Below are positions 35,501-43,704 of a stretch of 64,000 nucleotides of DNA, piece by piece. The stretch covers positions 1-64,000 of the forward strand of contig DASTFB010000102.1 in NCBI GenBank assembly GCA_035709005.1, given 5' to 3'. Positions within the stretch are counted from its first letter, which is position 1; every line of letters starts with the position of its first letter. The position numbers and the translations under genes are program-made. The DNA is from Candidatus Methylomirabilota bacterium (lineage in GTDB: Bacteria; Methylomirabilota; Methylomirabilia; Rokubacteriales; CSP1-6). The notes beneath the pieces were generated by a model. It was not told the DNA's origin. It was given only the letters and a program-made list of their open reading frames with translations, and did not search any database.

Positions 35501-35684
35501 ATGATCAACCGCCGCGGGCGATCGCGGCGGGGCACGGGCGGGCGAAGCCCGGGCGCCCGTGCTCAGGTAAGCGGCCGCAGGGACAGCGTCCCGTGCAGTC
35601 GCGACGCAGATCGGGCGAATGATCAACCGCCGCGGGTGATCGCGGCGGGGCCCGGGCGGGCGAAGCCCGGGCGCCCGTGCCCAG
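35501..35684. repeat. Pair of 66-bp direct repeats with internal hairpin
   Basis: Copies at 35501-35566 and 35619-35684 match at about 63 of 66 positions, 118 bp apart. Each opens ATGATCAACCGCCGCGGG and contains the GGGCGGGCGAAGCCCGGGCGCCCG hairpin. They fill the gap between the DppC-type permease and the aldehyde dehydrogenase; the second ends 17 nt before its start codon. They may act as terminators or be dispersed repeats. Confidence 0.75.
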
Positions 35685-35701
35685 TTCAATGGAGGTTTCC
35701 C

Positions 35702-37120
35702 ATGAAAATGTTCATCGCTGGCGAATGGGTCGACAAGCCGCAGCGAATCGAGGTGCGCAATCCCTACGACAACTCCGTCATCGACACGGTGCCGCGAGCC
35801 GAGCGCGCCGACGTCGAGCGCGCGCTGCAATCGGCCGAGCGCGGCGCCCGGGTGATGGCGAAGCTGACGGGGTACGACCGCTGGAAGATCCTGAGCAAGG
35901 CGGCCGAGCTCATGGCGGCCCGCCAGGAGGACCTCGGCCGCACCATCTCCGCCGAGGAGGGCAAGATCATCGCCGAGGGCCGCCTGGAGGCCAATCGCGC
36001 TTACGAGACCATCGTGGGCTCGGCCGAGGAAGCCAAGCGACTGCACGGCGAGACGGTGCCCCTGGATGGGGCTCCGGGCGGCGCCGGCAAGTTCGGTGTC
36101 ACCATCCGGGTGCCCTGCGGAGTGGTGGTCGCGATCACCCCGTTCAACTTCCCGCTGAACCTCGTCTGCCACAAGGTGGGGCCGGCCCTGGCCGGCGGCA
36201 ACGCCGTCATCGTCAAGCCGGCCACCGACACGCCGTTGAGCGCGCTCAAGCTCACCGAGATCTTGCTGGAGGCCGGGCTGCCGCCCGAGGGGATCAACAC
36301 GCTCACCGGGTCGGGCGGCGACATCGGCGACCTGCTCATCACCGACCGCCGGGTGCGGAAGATCACCTTCACGGGTAGCCGTGACGTCGGCGAGCACATC
36401 TGCACGCGCGCCGGCATCAAGCGGGTCACCATGGAGCTGGGCAGCAACGCCCCGGTCATCGTGATGCCCGACGCCGACCTGGGCAAGGTGGCGGCCGCCG
36501 TGGCCGCCACCGGCTACGCCAATGCCGGACAGGTCTGCATCTCCACCCAGCGGGTGCTGGCGGCCGGCAAGGTGTACGGCGACTTCCTCGACGCGCTCAC
36601 GCCGAAGGTGCAGGCGCTCCGCATCGGCGACCAGTTCGACGAAAGCGTGAAAGTGGGACCGCTGGTCCGCGAGCGCGAGGCGGCGCGGGTGGAGGAGTGG
36701 GTGAAGGAAGCGGTGGCCGGCGGGGCGCGCCTCGTCACCGGCGGCCGCCGGCAGGGCGCCCTCTACGAGCCGACCATCGTGGCCGACGTGAAGCCGAACA
36801 TGAAGATCTCCTGCGACGAGCTGTTCGGGCCCGCGGTGGCCGTGACGCCGTTCACCGACATCGACGAGGCCATCGCCCTGGCCAACGACACCAACTACGG
36901 GCTGGCGGCCGGCATCTTCACCGAGAACCTGGAATGGGCGTGGAAGTTCGCCCGCGAGGTCCAGTCCGGCAACCTGCACATCAACTGGGGGCCGCAGTGG
37001 CGCGCCGACCTTATGCCCTACGGCGGGCTCAAGGAGTCGGGGTTCGGCAAGGAGGGACCGGCCTACGCCATCAAAGAGATGACCGAGCTCAAGATGGTCG
37101 TGTTCCACCTGGCCAGCTGA
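35702..37120 (+). CDS. NAD(P)-dependent aldehyde dehydrogenase
   Basis: This 472-residue aldehyde dehydrogenase oxidises an aldehyde to the acid. It has PFNFPLN (148-154), the base E245 in MELGSNAP and the nucleophile C279 in NAGQVCIS, then ELFGPAVAVTPF and a typical C-terminus with YGGLKESGFGKEG. ATG 35702 has GGAGG 6 nt upstream. It sits between the ABC permeases and the amidase, suggesting degradation of an imported amide or amine, but the substrate is not known. Confidence 0.94.
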   Translation: MKMFIAGEWVDKPQRIEVRNPYDNSVIDTVPRAERADVERALQSAERGARVMAKLTGYDRWKILSKAAELMAARQEDLGRTISAEEGKIIAEGRLEANRAYETIVGSAEEAKRLHGETVPLDGAPGGAGKFGVTIRVPCGVVVAITPFNFPLNLVCHKVGPALAGGNAVIVKPATDTPLSALKLTEILLEAGLPPEGINTLTGSGGDIGDLLITDRRVRKITFTGSRDVGEHICTRAGIKRVTMELGSNAPVIVMPDADLGKVAAAVAATGYANAGQVCISTQRVLAAGKVYGDFLDALTPKVQALRIGDQFDESVKVGPLVREREAARVEEWVKEAVAGGARLVTGGRRQGALYEPTIVADVKPNMKISCDELFGPAVAVTPFTDIDEAIALANDTNYGLAAGIFTENLEWAWKFAREVQSGNLHINWGPQWRADLMPYGGLKESGFGKEGPAYAIKEMTELKMVVFHLAS

Positions 37121-37124
37121 GCTC

Positions 37125-38546
37125 ATGGCGGCCGCCGAGGAGCTGTGCTGGCTGTCCGCCAGCGAGCTGGCCGCGCGTTATCGCAAGCGCACGCTCTCCC
37201 CGGTGGAGGTGGTGGAGGCCGTGCTCGGCCGCATCGGCAAGGTCAACCCCGGGCTCAACGCCTTCGTGACCGTCACCGCCGAGTCGGCGCGCCGCCAGGC
37301 CCGGCTGGCCGAGCGCGCCCTGACCCGGCGCAGCGCCCGGCTGGGCCCCCTGCACGGGGTGCCCTTCTCGGTGAAGGACCTCGTCATCACCAGCGGCGTG
37401 CGGACGACCTTCGGCACGCCGCTCTACCGCGACCATGTGCCCACGGAGGACGCGCCCATCGTCGAGCGCATGAAGGCGGCGGGCGCCATCCTGCTCGGCA
37501 AGACGAACACGCCGACCCTGGGGTGGATCGGCGCCACCCATAACCTGCTCTTCGGCACGACCCGCAACCCCTGGGACTCGAGCCGCACGCCGGGGGGTTC
37601 CAGTGGCGGCGCCTCGGCGGCGGCCGCCGCCGGGTTGGGACCTCTGCACGTCGGCACCGACGGCGGCGGCTCCATTCGCATTCCCGCCTCCTGCGCGGGC
37701 ATCTTCGGCCACAAGCCCTCGTTCGGCCGCATCCCGACCTATCCGCCCAGCGCCGCGTGGAGCCTCTCGCATGTCGGCCCGATGACGCGAACGGTGCACG
37801 ACGCCGCCCTGATGCTGGCCGTCTGCGCGGGCCCGGACCCCCGCGATCGGTATTCGTTGCCGGCCGAGAGCGTGGACTACGTGCGCGCGCTGCGGGGCGG
37901 CGTCAAGGGACTGCGGGTCGCCTACAGCGACGACCTCGGTTTCGTCGAGGCGCTCGACCCGGAAGTGCGGGACATCTGTGCCGCCGCGGCCGGGACGTTT
38001 CGGAAGCTCGGGTGCCGAGTCCTGGAGGTGCATCCAGGCTGGCCCTCACCCCGGGAAGCCTGGGAGCTCATCTTCTGCGGTGGCCTCGCGACCCGCCTGG
38101 CCCCCTCCCTGGACCGACGTGAGGAGATCGAGCCCGGGCTGCTGGCGATCATCGAGGACTACCTCACGCGGCGGCCCACGGCCTACGTGCAGGCCTGGTT
38201 CGACCGATTGCAGTGGGAGCAGCACCCGCGGGCGCTCTTCGCGCAGTACGACCTGCTGCTGACGCCGACGATCGCTTGCCCGCCGTTCCCGGTGGGTCTG
38301 GACAACCCCCCCGAGATCGCGGGGCGGCCGATCTCGGCGTACGGCTGGATCCCGTTCACGTACCCGTTCAACATGACGGGTCAGCCCGCCGCCTCCGTCC
38401 CCTGCGGCTTCACGCGGGCGGGCCTGCCGGTCGGGCTGCAGATCGTGGGCCGGCGCAACGACGATGTCTCGGTGCTCCGGGCCGCGGCCGCCTTCGAGCG
38501 TATCCGCCCCTGGCAGGGCCGCCGCCCTGATGCATTTGGCGGATAG
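37125..38546 (+). CDS. Amidase (amidase signature family)
   Basis: This 473-residue amidase uses the Ser-cis-Ser-Lys triad: K84 (SVKD), S159 (PGGSSGGAS) and S183 (DGGGSIRIPAS). It hydrolyses a carboxamide to the acid and ammonia. It starts 4 nt after the aldehyde dehydrogenase stop. With the permease operon upstream it may handle an imported amide. It also resembles glutamyl-tRNA amidotransferase subunit A, but no gatB or gatC is nearby. Confidence 0.93.
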   Translation: MAAAEELCWLSASELAARYRKRTLSPVEVVEAVLGRIGKVNPGLNAFVTVTAESARRQARLAERALTRRSARLGPLHGVPFSVKDLVITSGVRTTFGTPLYRDHVPTEDAPIVERMKAAGAILLGKTNTPTLGWIGATHNLLFGTTRNPWDSSRTPGGSSGGASAAAAAGLGPLHVGTDGGGSIRIPASCAGIFGHKPSFGRIPTYPPSAAWSLSHVGPMTRTVHDAALMLAVCAGPDPRDRYSLPAESVDYVRALRGGVKGLRVAYSDDLGFVEALDPEVRDICAAAAGTFRKLGCRVLEVHPGWPSPREAWELIFCGGLATRLAPSLDRREEIEPGLLAIIEDYLTRRPTAYVQAWFDRLQWEQHPRALFAQYDLLLTPTIACPPFPVGLDNPPEIAGRPISAYGWIPFTYPFNMTGQPAASVPCGFTRAGLPVGLQIVGRRNDDVSVLRAAAAFERIRPWQGRRPDAFGG

Positions 38547-38596
38547 CCGGATGATTCATGAGGCCCGGGCAGCGCGGCTCGTGGACAATCGCATTC

Positions 38597-39133
38597 ATGG
38601 AGGACAACGAGAGCCTCGAAGTCGCCGAGCCCGATATTCAAGACCTCGTCTCGCGGTGGGCAGGGGAGAGCAAGCGCCTGCTCGTTGCGCTGCCCGGAGT
38701 CCTGGCCAAGCTGGACGACCTCGCCGCGGAAGCGGAGCGCCTCCGGCAGCGGCTCGCTGACATGGAACGCGAGAACCACACCCTTCGCCAGAGCCGGGAA
38801 GAGATGGCCGAGACCTTCGCCAAGCTCAAGACGCTGATCGGGGGCACCAGCCTCGGCGAAGCGCTGCCGGATCTCGATACCCAGCGGCCCCGTCCCGCGC
38901 CGCCGCAGCCCGCCAGCGCAGAGCCGACGGAGCTCGAGGCCACGGTGAACGGCCAGCCCGCGAGCCCTGCACCGGCCACTCCCGAGCCGCCCGCCGCCGA
39001 GCCGGCGAGTCCGGAGCCAAGCCCGCGGTTCGCCGGCCGCCAGGAAAAGCCTCCTGCGACCAAGGAGGAATCGCCGCCCGGGTCGCCCAAAGTGCGATTC
39101 GCGTCCGTCTTCCGACCGCCGACGAGGTCCTGA
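38597..39133 (+). CDS. Coiled-coil, proline-rich hypothetical protein
   Basis: This 178-residue protein has an acidic start (MEDNESLEVAEP), a heptad-like helix (~25-80, with LAAEAERLRQRLADMEREN), and a disordered Pro/Ala/Glu-rich second half. No catalytic motif or membrane segment is present. It lies between the amidase and the pilin-like gene on the same strand. I do not recognise the family. Confidence 0.65.
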   Translation: MEDNESLEVAEPDIQDLVSRWAGESKRLLVALPGVLAKLDDLAAEAERLRQRLADMERENHTLRQSREEMAETFAKLKTLIGGTSLGEALPDLDTQRPRPAPPQPASAEPTELEATVNGQPASPAPATPEPPAAEPASPEPSPRFAGRQEKPPATKEESPPGSPKVRFASVFRPPTRS

Positions 39134-39187
39134 GCGTCCGAGACTTCGGACATTGACGCGGGAGGGGCGTGAGTACACCCTCACCGC

Positions 39188-39718
39188 GTGTCGCTCGCCG
39201 AGCTTCTCGCCGCCCTCGCCGTGCTCGGTCTCGTGCTGGCTGCCGCGGTCATGTTTCTCGTCTCCGGGCAACGGGCGTATCTGGCCGGGACCGCGCGCGT
39301 GGAGAGTCAGCAGAGCGCGCGTCTGGCGCTGGCGCGCATGGCTCGGGAGATTCGTCAGGCCGGCTTTGGCCCCGCCGGTGCCGCCTTCACCGCGATCTCC
39401 GTCTTCGAGCCCAAACGGCTCGTCCTCCACATGGACAACGACGTCGACGGCGTCATCAGCGGGCGATCGGAGACGATCACCTGGCTCCTGGGCGCCGATG
39501 GCGTGCTACGGCGTGATGCCGGCGGGGGCGCACAGCCGGTGATCAATGGCGTGCGCTCGCTCGCGTTCACGTATCTCGGCGCCGACGGGGCGCCGGCCGC
39601 CGCGCCGAGCGACGTGAGGTCCGTCGTCATCCGACTGACGACCGGGCCCGACGGGCCGCTCACGCGTCGCGACGGGCTCACGACGCTGGAAACCGAAGTC
39701 CGCCTGCGGAACCGCTAG
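39188..39718 (+). CDS. Type IV pilin/PilW-GspJ-like protein, apparently lacking its leader
   Basis: The 176-residue reading begins exactly at mature-pilin position 1: VSLAELLAALAVLG, with the E5 of prepilins and a hydrophobic helix (~4-26). The rest looks like PilW/GspJ minor pilins (LAGTARVESQQSARLALARMAREIRQAGFG). No in-frame leader with G or A before the cleavage site exists, because a TGA lies six codons upstream. The best ribosome site (GGAGGGG, 39161-39167) precedes a GTG in another frame (39169). A frameshift in the leader is possible. Confidence 0.65.
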   Translation: MSLAELLAALAVLGLVLAAAVMFLVSGQRAYLAGTARVESQQSARLALARMAREIRQAGFGPAGAAFTAISVFEPKRLVLHMDNDVDGVISGRSETITWLLGADGVLRRDAGGGAQPVINGVRSLAFTYLGADGAPAAAPSDVRSVVIRLTTGPDGPLTRRDGLTTLETEVRLRNR

Positions 39719-39801
39719 CGGCAGGGGGCGAGCCCCCCTTGCGGTCACGGCGGGTCCTGCCTCCGGCTCCTCCCGCCCAACTTCCCACTGGGACCACCCA
39801 C

Positions 39802-39816
39802 CCCACCCAGGGTGGG
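39802..39816. terminator. GC-rich hairpin after the pilin-like gene
   Basis: CCCACCC-A-GGGTGGG forms a compact palindrome between the pilin-like gene and the mraZ promoter. It could separate the two transcription units. There is no U-run. Nothing else is visible in the 39719-39890 stretch apart from AT-richer sequence near the promoter. Confidence 0.35.
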
Positions 39817-39890
39817 AGTAGCCGGAGCGCCCCCAACCGATTGTCGAATTTTCTCTAGCAGAGATCTGCTTATAAATCGTGTGTTTTTCC

Positions 39891-39917
39891 TTGACACGAC
39901 TTTTTGACAACTGTAAT
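39891..39917 (+). promoter_or_regulatory. Probable sigma-70-type promoter of the dcw operon
   Basis: TTGACA (39891-39896) is followed 15 nt later by TGTAAT (39912-39917), in an AT-rich island unusual for this sequence. A second TTGACA (39904) overlaps. The spacing is slightly short, and TAATCT at 39914 with a 17-nt spacer is an alternative -10. It lies just upstream of the MraZ boxes, so MraZ binding would interfere with early transcription. Confidence 0.6.
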
Positions 39918-39929
39918 CTCGCCAGCCAG

Positions 39930-39954
39930 GTGGGGCAAAGTGGGATGAAGTGGA
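39930..39954 (+). promoter_or_regulatory. MraZ operator: three GTGGG-type boxes at 10-bp period
   Basis: GTGGG (39930-39934), GTGGG (39940-39944) and GTGGA (39950-39954) are separated by exactly 5 nt each. MraZ is known to bind direct TGGGN repeats spaced by 5 nt upstream of its own operon. The position between promoter and mraZ start fits autoregulation of the dcw operon. Confidence 0.85.
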
Positions 39955-39976
39955 GTCTCGCCCCCACCCGGGGGAC

Positions 39977-40417
39977 ATGTTTCGAGGGCGCTACCAGCAC
40001 ACGATCGACCCGAAAGGACGGCTCAGTGTGCCGGCGAAATTCCGCGACGTGCTGGCGCAGTACGAGGGCGCGTTGATCGTCGTCCCCAACGAGAATGCCC
40101 TCGAGGTGCACCCCCTCGAAGAGTGGGAGCGGCTGGAGAGTCGGATCAGCGAACAGTCGCAGTTCGATCCCGAGGTGCGCAAGCTCGGGCGCCTCTACGT
40201 GTCCCGGGCCAAGGAGGTTGCCCTGGACGGCGCGGGCCGGATCCTCGTCCCGCCGGACAGCCGCCAGCAGGGCGGGCTCGCCAAAGAGGTGACCTTGGTC
40301 GGCCCGGGACGGCGGTTCTTCGAGGTGTGGGATCGCAAGCGATTCGAAGAGTACGAGCGGACGAACGGCGACGGCCTGCCGTCCCTGTTCGAGCGGTTGT
40401 CGCGGCTGGGAGTGTAA
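39977..40417 (+). CDS. mraZ: Transcriptional regulator MraZ
   Basis: This 146-residue protein has two AbrB-like half domains: FRGRYQHTIDPKGRLSVPAK at the N-terminus and a second (~76-125) with DGAGRILVPPD. MraZ multimers bind repeated GTGGG-type boxes and regulate the dcw cluster. ATG 39977 is chosen because homology begins at MFRGRY; an in-frame ATG at 39950 would overlap the operator. The stop is TAA at 40415, in the same frame as rsmH. Confidence 0.95.
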   Translation: MFRGRYQHTIDPKGRLSVPAKFRDVLAQYEGALIVVPNENALEVHPLEEWERLESRISEQSQFDPEVRKLGRLYVSRAKEVALDGAGRILVPPDSRQQGGLAKEVTLVGPGRRFFEVWDRKRFEEYERTNGDGLPSLFERLSRLGV

Positions 40418-40420
40418 GGA

Positions 40421-41296
40421 GTTCACGTCCCGGTCCTCGTCGATGAGGTCACGTTCCTGTTGCGGCCGGGTCGGGAGGGTTGGTTGATCGACGGAACGGT
40501 GGGCATGGGGGGACACGCGGAAGCGTTGCTGGCGGCGACCCCTCCGGGCGTGCGATTGCTCGGCCTCGACGCGGACCCCGCGGCCCTGGCCAGCGCCTCG
40601 GCGCGCCTGGCCCGCTTCGCCGAGCGGGTGCAGCTGGCCCGGGCGAACTTTCGTGAGCTGGGGGAGGTCGCGCGAGCTCGGAGTGTGGCGCCGGTCCAGG
40701 GCGTGCTGCTCGACCTCGGCGTGTCTTCGGCCCAGCTCGAAGAGTCGGGGCGGGGATTCTCGTTTCAGGCCGACGAGCCACTCGACATGCGGCTCGACCC
40801 CGACGCCGCCCAGACCGCCGAGGCGCTGCTCAACCGCCTGCCTGAACACGAGCTGGAGCGGATCCTGAGAGAGTACGGCGACGAACCCCACGCCCGCCGG
40901 ATCGCCCGGGCCATCGTCCGGGCGCGACCCTTGCGGACCACGTCGGATCTGGTGGCCGCCGTGAAACGCGCCGTCCCGCGCCGGGCCTGGCCGCGCCGGC
41001 TTCACGTCGCCACCCGCACGTTCCAGGCCGTTCGCATGGCCGTCAACGACGAGCCGGGCGCGCTACGGGCCGCGCTGCCGGCTGCGGCGGCGTTGCTCGA
41101 TCCTGGGGCCCGGCTCGCTGTCATCTCCTTTCATTCGGGCGAAGATCGCATCGTCAAGCTGGCGTTTCGCTCGCTCACGGCGGATGGTGGGTATGCTGTC
41201 GTCGAGCCGTCGCCCCTGGCGCCCGGGGCCGACGAGGTGCGGGCCAATCCCCGCTCCAGGAGCGCGAAGCTGCGAGTGCTGGAGCGCGAATCGTGA
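40421..41296 (+). CDS. rsmH: 16S rRNA (cytosine1402-N4)-methyltransferase RsmH (start codon unusual)
   Basis: RsmH methylates C1402 of 16S rRNA in the P site. The product shows VHVPVLVDEVTFLL, DGTVGMGGHAEALL (SAM motif), RGFSFQADEPLDMRLD and the FHSGEDR motif near the C-terminus. Homology reaches back to GTT at 40421 or CAC at 40424, 4-7 nt after the mraZ stop and in the same frame, but no ATG, GTG or TTG exists before TTG 40460. Starting there would lose the conserved HVPVL segment. A GTT start, a stop readthrough or a sequence error are possible. AAGGAG overlaps the mraZ stop. Confidence 0.92.
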   Translation, partial: VHVPVLVDEVTFLLRPGREGWLIDGTVGMGGHAEALLAATPPGVRLLGLDADPAALASASARLARFAERVQLARANFRELGEVARARSVAPVQGVLLDLGVSSAQLEESGRGFSFQADEPLDMRLDPDAAQTAEALLNRLPEHELERILREYGDEPHARRIARAIVRARPLRTTSDLVAAVKRAVPRRAWPRRLHVATRTFQAVRMAVNDEPGALRAALPAAAALLDPGARLAVISFHSGEDRIVKLAFRSLTADGGYAVVEPSPLAPGADEVRANPRSRSAKLRVLERES

Positions 41297-41703
41297 AGAG
41301 ACCACAGCGACTGCATCGCGAGCACGACCCCCGGCTGCGCCGGTCCCTGACGCTGGCGCTCGCAGGGGCGCTCCTCGTCGTCCTGACCGGCCTGGTGGTA
41401 GTCGGCCTGCGCGTCCACCAGGTGCAGCTGGCCTACCAGCTGGACGCCCTCCGTGACGAGCGCGGCCGGCTGGGCGCTCTCGTCCGGCAGCTGGAGGTCG
41501 AGGTCGCGACCCTCCGCTCGCCGCGGCGAATCGAGCAGCGCGCCCGCCAGCTCGGCTTGGCGCCGCCGGCGCCGGGCCAGGTACGTCTGGCCCGCGAGTT
41601 CGTGGCCGGGACCACCGGACTGGCCGCCGAGCGGAACCGCATGGCCATGTACGGGCTCGTGCCGTCGGCGCCGGCGGACGGGAGGACAGTGCTCCAGCCG
41701 TGA
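41293..41703 (+). CDS. ftsL: Cell division protein FtsL
   Basis: This 136-residue bitopic protein has a short cytosolic basic tail, one TM helix (~17-40) and a periplasmic leucine-zipper-like coiled coil (LAYQLDALRDERGRLGALVRQL). It bridges the divisome between FtsQ/B and FtsI/W. The GTG start overlaps the rsmH stop by 4 bp (GTGA), and its own stop overlaps the ftsI start in the same way. Primary sequence is weakly conserved in FtsL, so the call depends partly on its position. Confidence 0.88.
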   Translation: MKRPQRLHREHDPRLRRSLTLALAGALLVVLTGLVVVGLRVHQVQLAYQLDALRDERGRLGALVRQLEVEVATLRSPRRIEQRARQLGLAPPAPGQVRLAREFVAGTTGLAAERNRMAMYGLVPSAPADGRTVLQP

Positions 41704-43703
41704 GCCTGCCTGGCCTGCGCATCCGCGTCCTCGTTCTCGCGGCCCTCCTGGCCGTCGCGTTCGCAGGTGTCGCGGTGCGTCTGGCTCACCTGCAGCTCGT
41801 GCGTCACGCGGAGCTGGCGGCTCTGGCCGAGCGGCAGTACTCGCGGACCGTCGCGCTGCATCCCCGGCGCGGGCCCATCGTGGACCGCCACGGCGCGCCT
41901 CTCGCGGTGTCGAGCCCGGCGGCGTCCCTGTTCGGGCAACCTCGCCACGTCGCCGACCCCGGCCGGGTGGCGGCGCGGCTCGCGCCCATCATCCAGATAC
42001 CGGCGGCGACCATCCGCGGCTTGCTGTCCAGCTCGCGATCCTTCGTCTGGCTGCGCCGGCGGCTGCCGCCCGCCGTGGCCGAGCAGGTCCGGGCGCTGCG
42101 CGAGCCGGGGATCGGTCTGGTCGACGAGCCGCTGCGGCTCTACCCCAACCGGGAGCTGGCCGCGCACGTGGTCGGGTTCGAAGGCGTCGACGGCGGGCTC
42201 GAGGGGATCGAGCGTGCCTGGCAGAAACCGCTGGCCGGCGCGCCGGGGCGGGCGATCGTCGGTCGCGATGCGCTCGGACGAGACATCCCCACCGAGGTGG
42301 TGCTGCAGCCACCCGTGCCGGGCCACGGCGTGATGCTCACCATCGACGCCAACATCCAGCACGCCGCCGAGCGAGAGCTGGATGCGGCCTGGCGGCGGAC
42401 GCGGGCCCAGGCCGGCATGGTGATCGTGCTCGACCCGCGCACCGGGGACATCATGGCCCTGGCCATCCGTCCTACCTTCAACCCGAACACTTTCCTGGAC
42501 GTCCCGTCGCCCGACCTCTGGCGCAACCGGGCCATCACCGACCCGTTCGAGCCGGGATCCACGATCAAGATGATCCTGGCCGCCGCCGCCCTGGAGGAAG
42601 GCGTGATGCGGCCGGACGACCCGATCTTCGCCGAGAACGGCGCCATCACCATCGCCCGAACGACGATCCACGACTGGAAGAAGTATGGCTGGCTCACGTT
42701 CGCGGAGGTCCTGCAGAAGTCCTCGAACGTGGGCTCGATCAAGATCGGTCTGGCTCTGGGTCCGGCGCGTTACTACCGCTACCTGACGGCGTTCGGCTTC
42801 GGCGCCCCCACCGGCATCGGACTGGCCGGGGAGAGCCGGGGCATGCTGCGCGAGCCCGAGCGCTGGTCGGCGCTGTCGCTGCCGACACTGTCGATCGGCC
42901 AGGAGATCTCGGTCACCGCGCTCCAGCTGGTGGCGGCGTTCGGCGCCGTCGCCAACGGCGGTACGCTCATGCGGCCGCGACTGGTGCGGGCGGTGTTCGA
43001 CGATCAGGGGCGCGAGATCCGTCGGGTGGAGCCTCTCGCCGTGCGCAAGGTGATCTCGCCCGCGACGGTGCGCGTCCTCACGCGCGTGCTGACCCAGGTC
43101 GTCGAGCTCGGCACCGGTCACAAAGCCACGATCCCGGGCTACGCGGTGGCCGGCAAGACCGGCACCGCCCAGAAGCCCGACCCGGTCACCAAGCGCTATG
43201 CCCGGACGCCGGGCGTGCTCTCCTTCGTGGGGTTCGCGCCCGCCGACGAGCCGCGCTTCGCCATGCTGGTCTTGCTCGACGAGCCCAAGACGCAGCGATG
43301 GGGCAGCGAGGCGGCCGCGCCGATCTTCGCGGCGGTCGGGGCCGAGATCCTCCGCTACCTGGGCGTGCCGCCTCGCGACACACCGCCGGTGCAGATCGTC
43401 ACCAACCCCGGCGATCCCCCGCCGGCCCTGCCCGTGCGGCTGGTGAGCATGGGCTCCGAGCCGGCGGACGACGGCCCTCCGCGCATGCCGGATCTGCGCG
43501 GGCAACCGCTGCGACAGGCGCTGACCGCGCTGGCTCCCTTCGGCGTGCGGGTCGACCTCGAGGGCCACGGCGTCGTGGTGCAGCAGGCGCCGGCGCCCGG
43601 GGCAGGCCTGCCGGCGGACAAGGCAGCGCGACTGGTCCTGGCACCACGGTCGGAGACCGGCGCCCGCATCCGAGCGCCGGCGACCAGGGGCGCGGCTCGA
43701 TGA
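41700..43703 (+). CDS. ftsI: Division-specific transpeptidase FtsI (PBP3-type) with PASTA domain
   Basis: This 667-residue class B penicillin-binding protein crosslinks septal peptidoglycan. It has an N-terminal TM helix (~8-28), a dimerisation region, and the transpeptidase motifs S287-x-x-K290 (PGSTIK), SxN at 341-343 (SSN) and KTG at 486-488. One PASTA-type domain lies near the end (~595-650), often found in Spo/PBP2x-type proteins and not in the classical E. coli enzyme. The GTG start overlaps the ftsL stop. Confidence 0.94.
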   Translation: MSLPGLRIRVLVLAALLAVAFAGVAVRLAHLQLVRHAELAALAERQYSRTVALHPRRGPIVDRHGAPLAVSSPAASLFGQPRHVADPGRVAARLAPIIQIPAATIRGLLSSSRSFVWLRRRLPPAVAEQVRALREPGIGLVDEPLRLYPNRELAAHVVGFEGVDGGLEGIERAWQKPLAGAPGRAIVGRDALGRDIPTEVVLQPPVPGHGVMLTIDANIQHAAERELDAAWRRTRAQAGMVIVLDPRTGDIMALAIRPTFNPNTFLDVPSPDLWRNRAITDPFEPGSTIKMILAAAALEEGVMRPDDPIFAENGAITIARTTIHDWKKYGWLTFAEVLQKSSNVGSIKIGLALGPARYYRYLTAFGFGAPTGIGLAGESRGMLREPERWSALSLPTLSIGQEISVTALQLVAAFGAVANGGTLMRPRLVRAVFDDQGREIRRVEPLAVRKVISPATVRVLTRVLTQVVELGTGHKATIPGYAVAGKTGTAQKPDPVTKRYARTPGVLSFVGFAPADEPRFAMLVLLDEPKTQRWGSEAAAPIFAAVGAEILRYLGVPPRDTPPVQIVTNPGDPPPALPVRLVSMGSEPADDGPPRMPDLRGQPLRQALTALAPFGVRVDLEGHGVVVQQAPAPGAGLPADKAARLVLAPRSETGARIRAPATRGAAR

Positions 43704-43704
43704 C

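Noticed and set aside
35501-35684. CRISPR-like repeats
   Set aside because: Only two copies, spaced 118 bp, 66 bp long and without a third unit or cas genes; not a CRISPR array.
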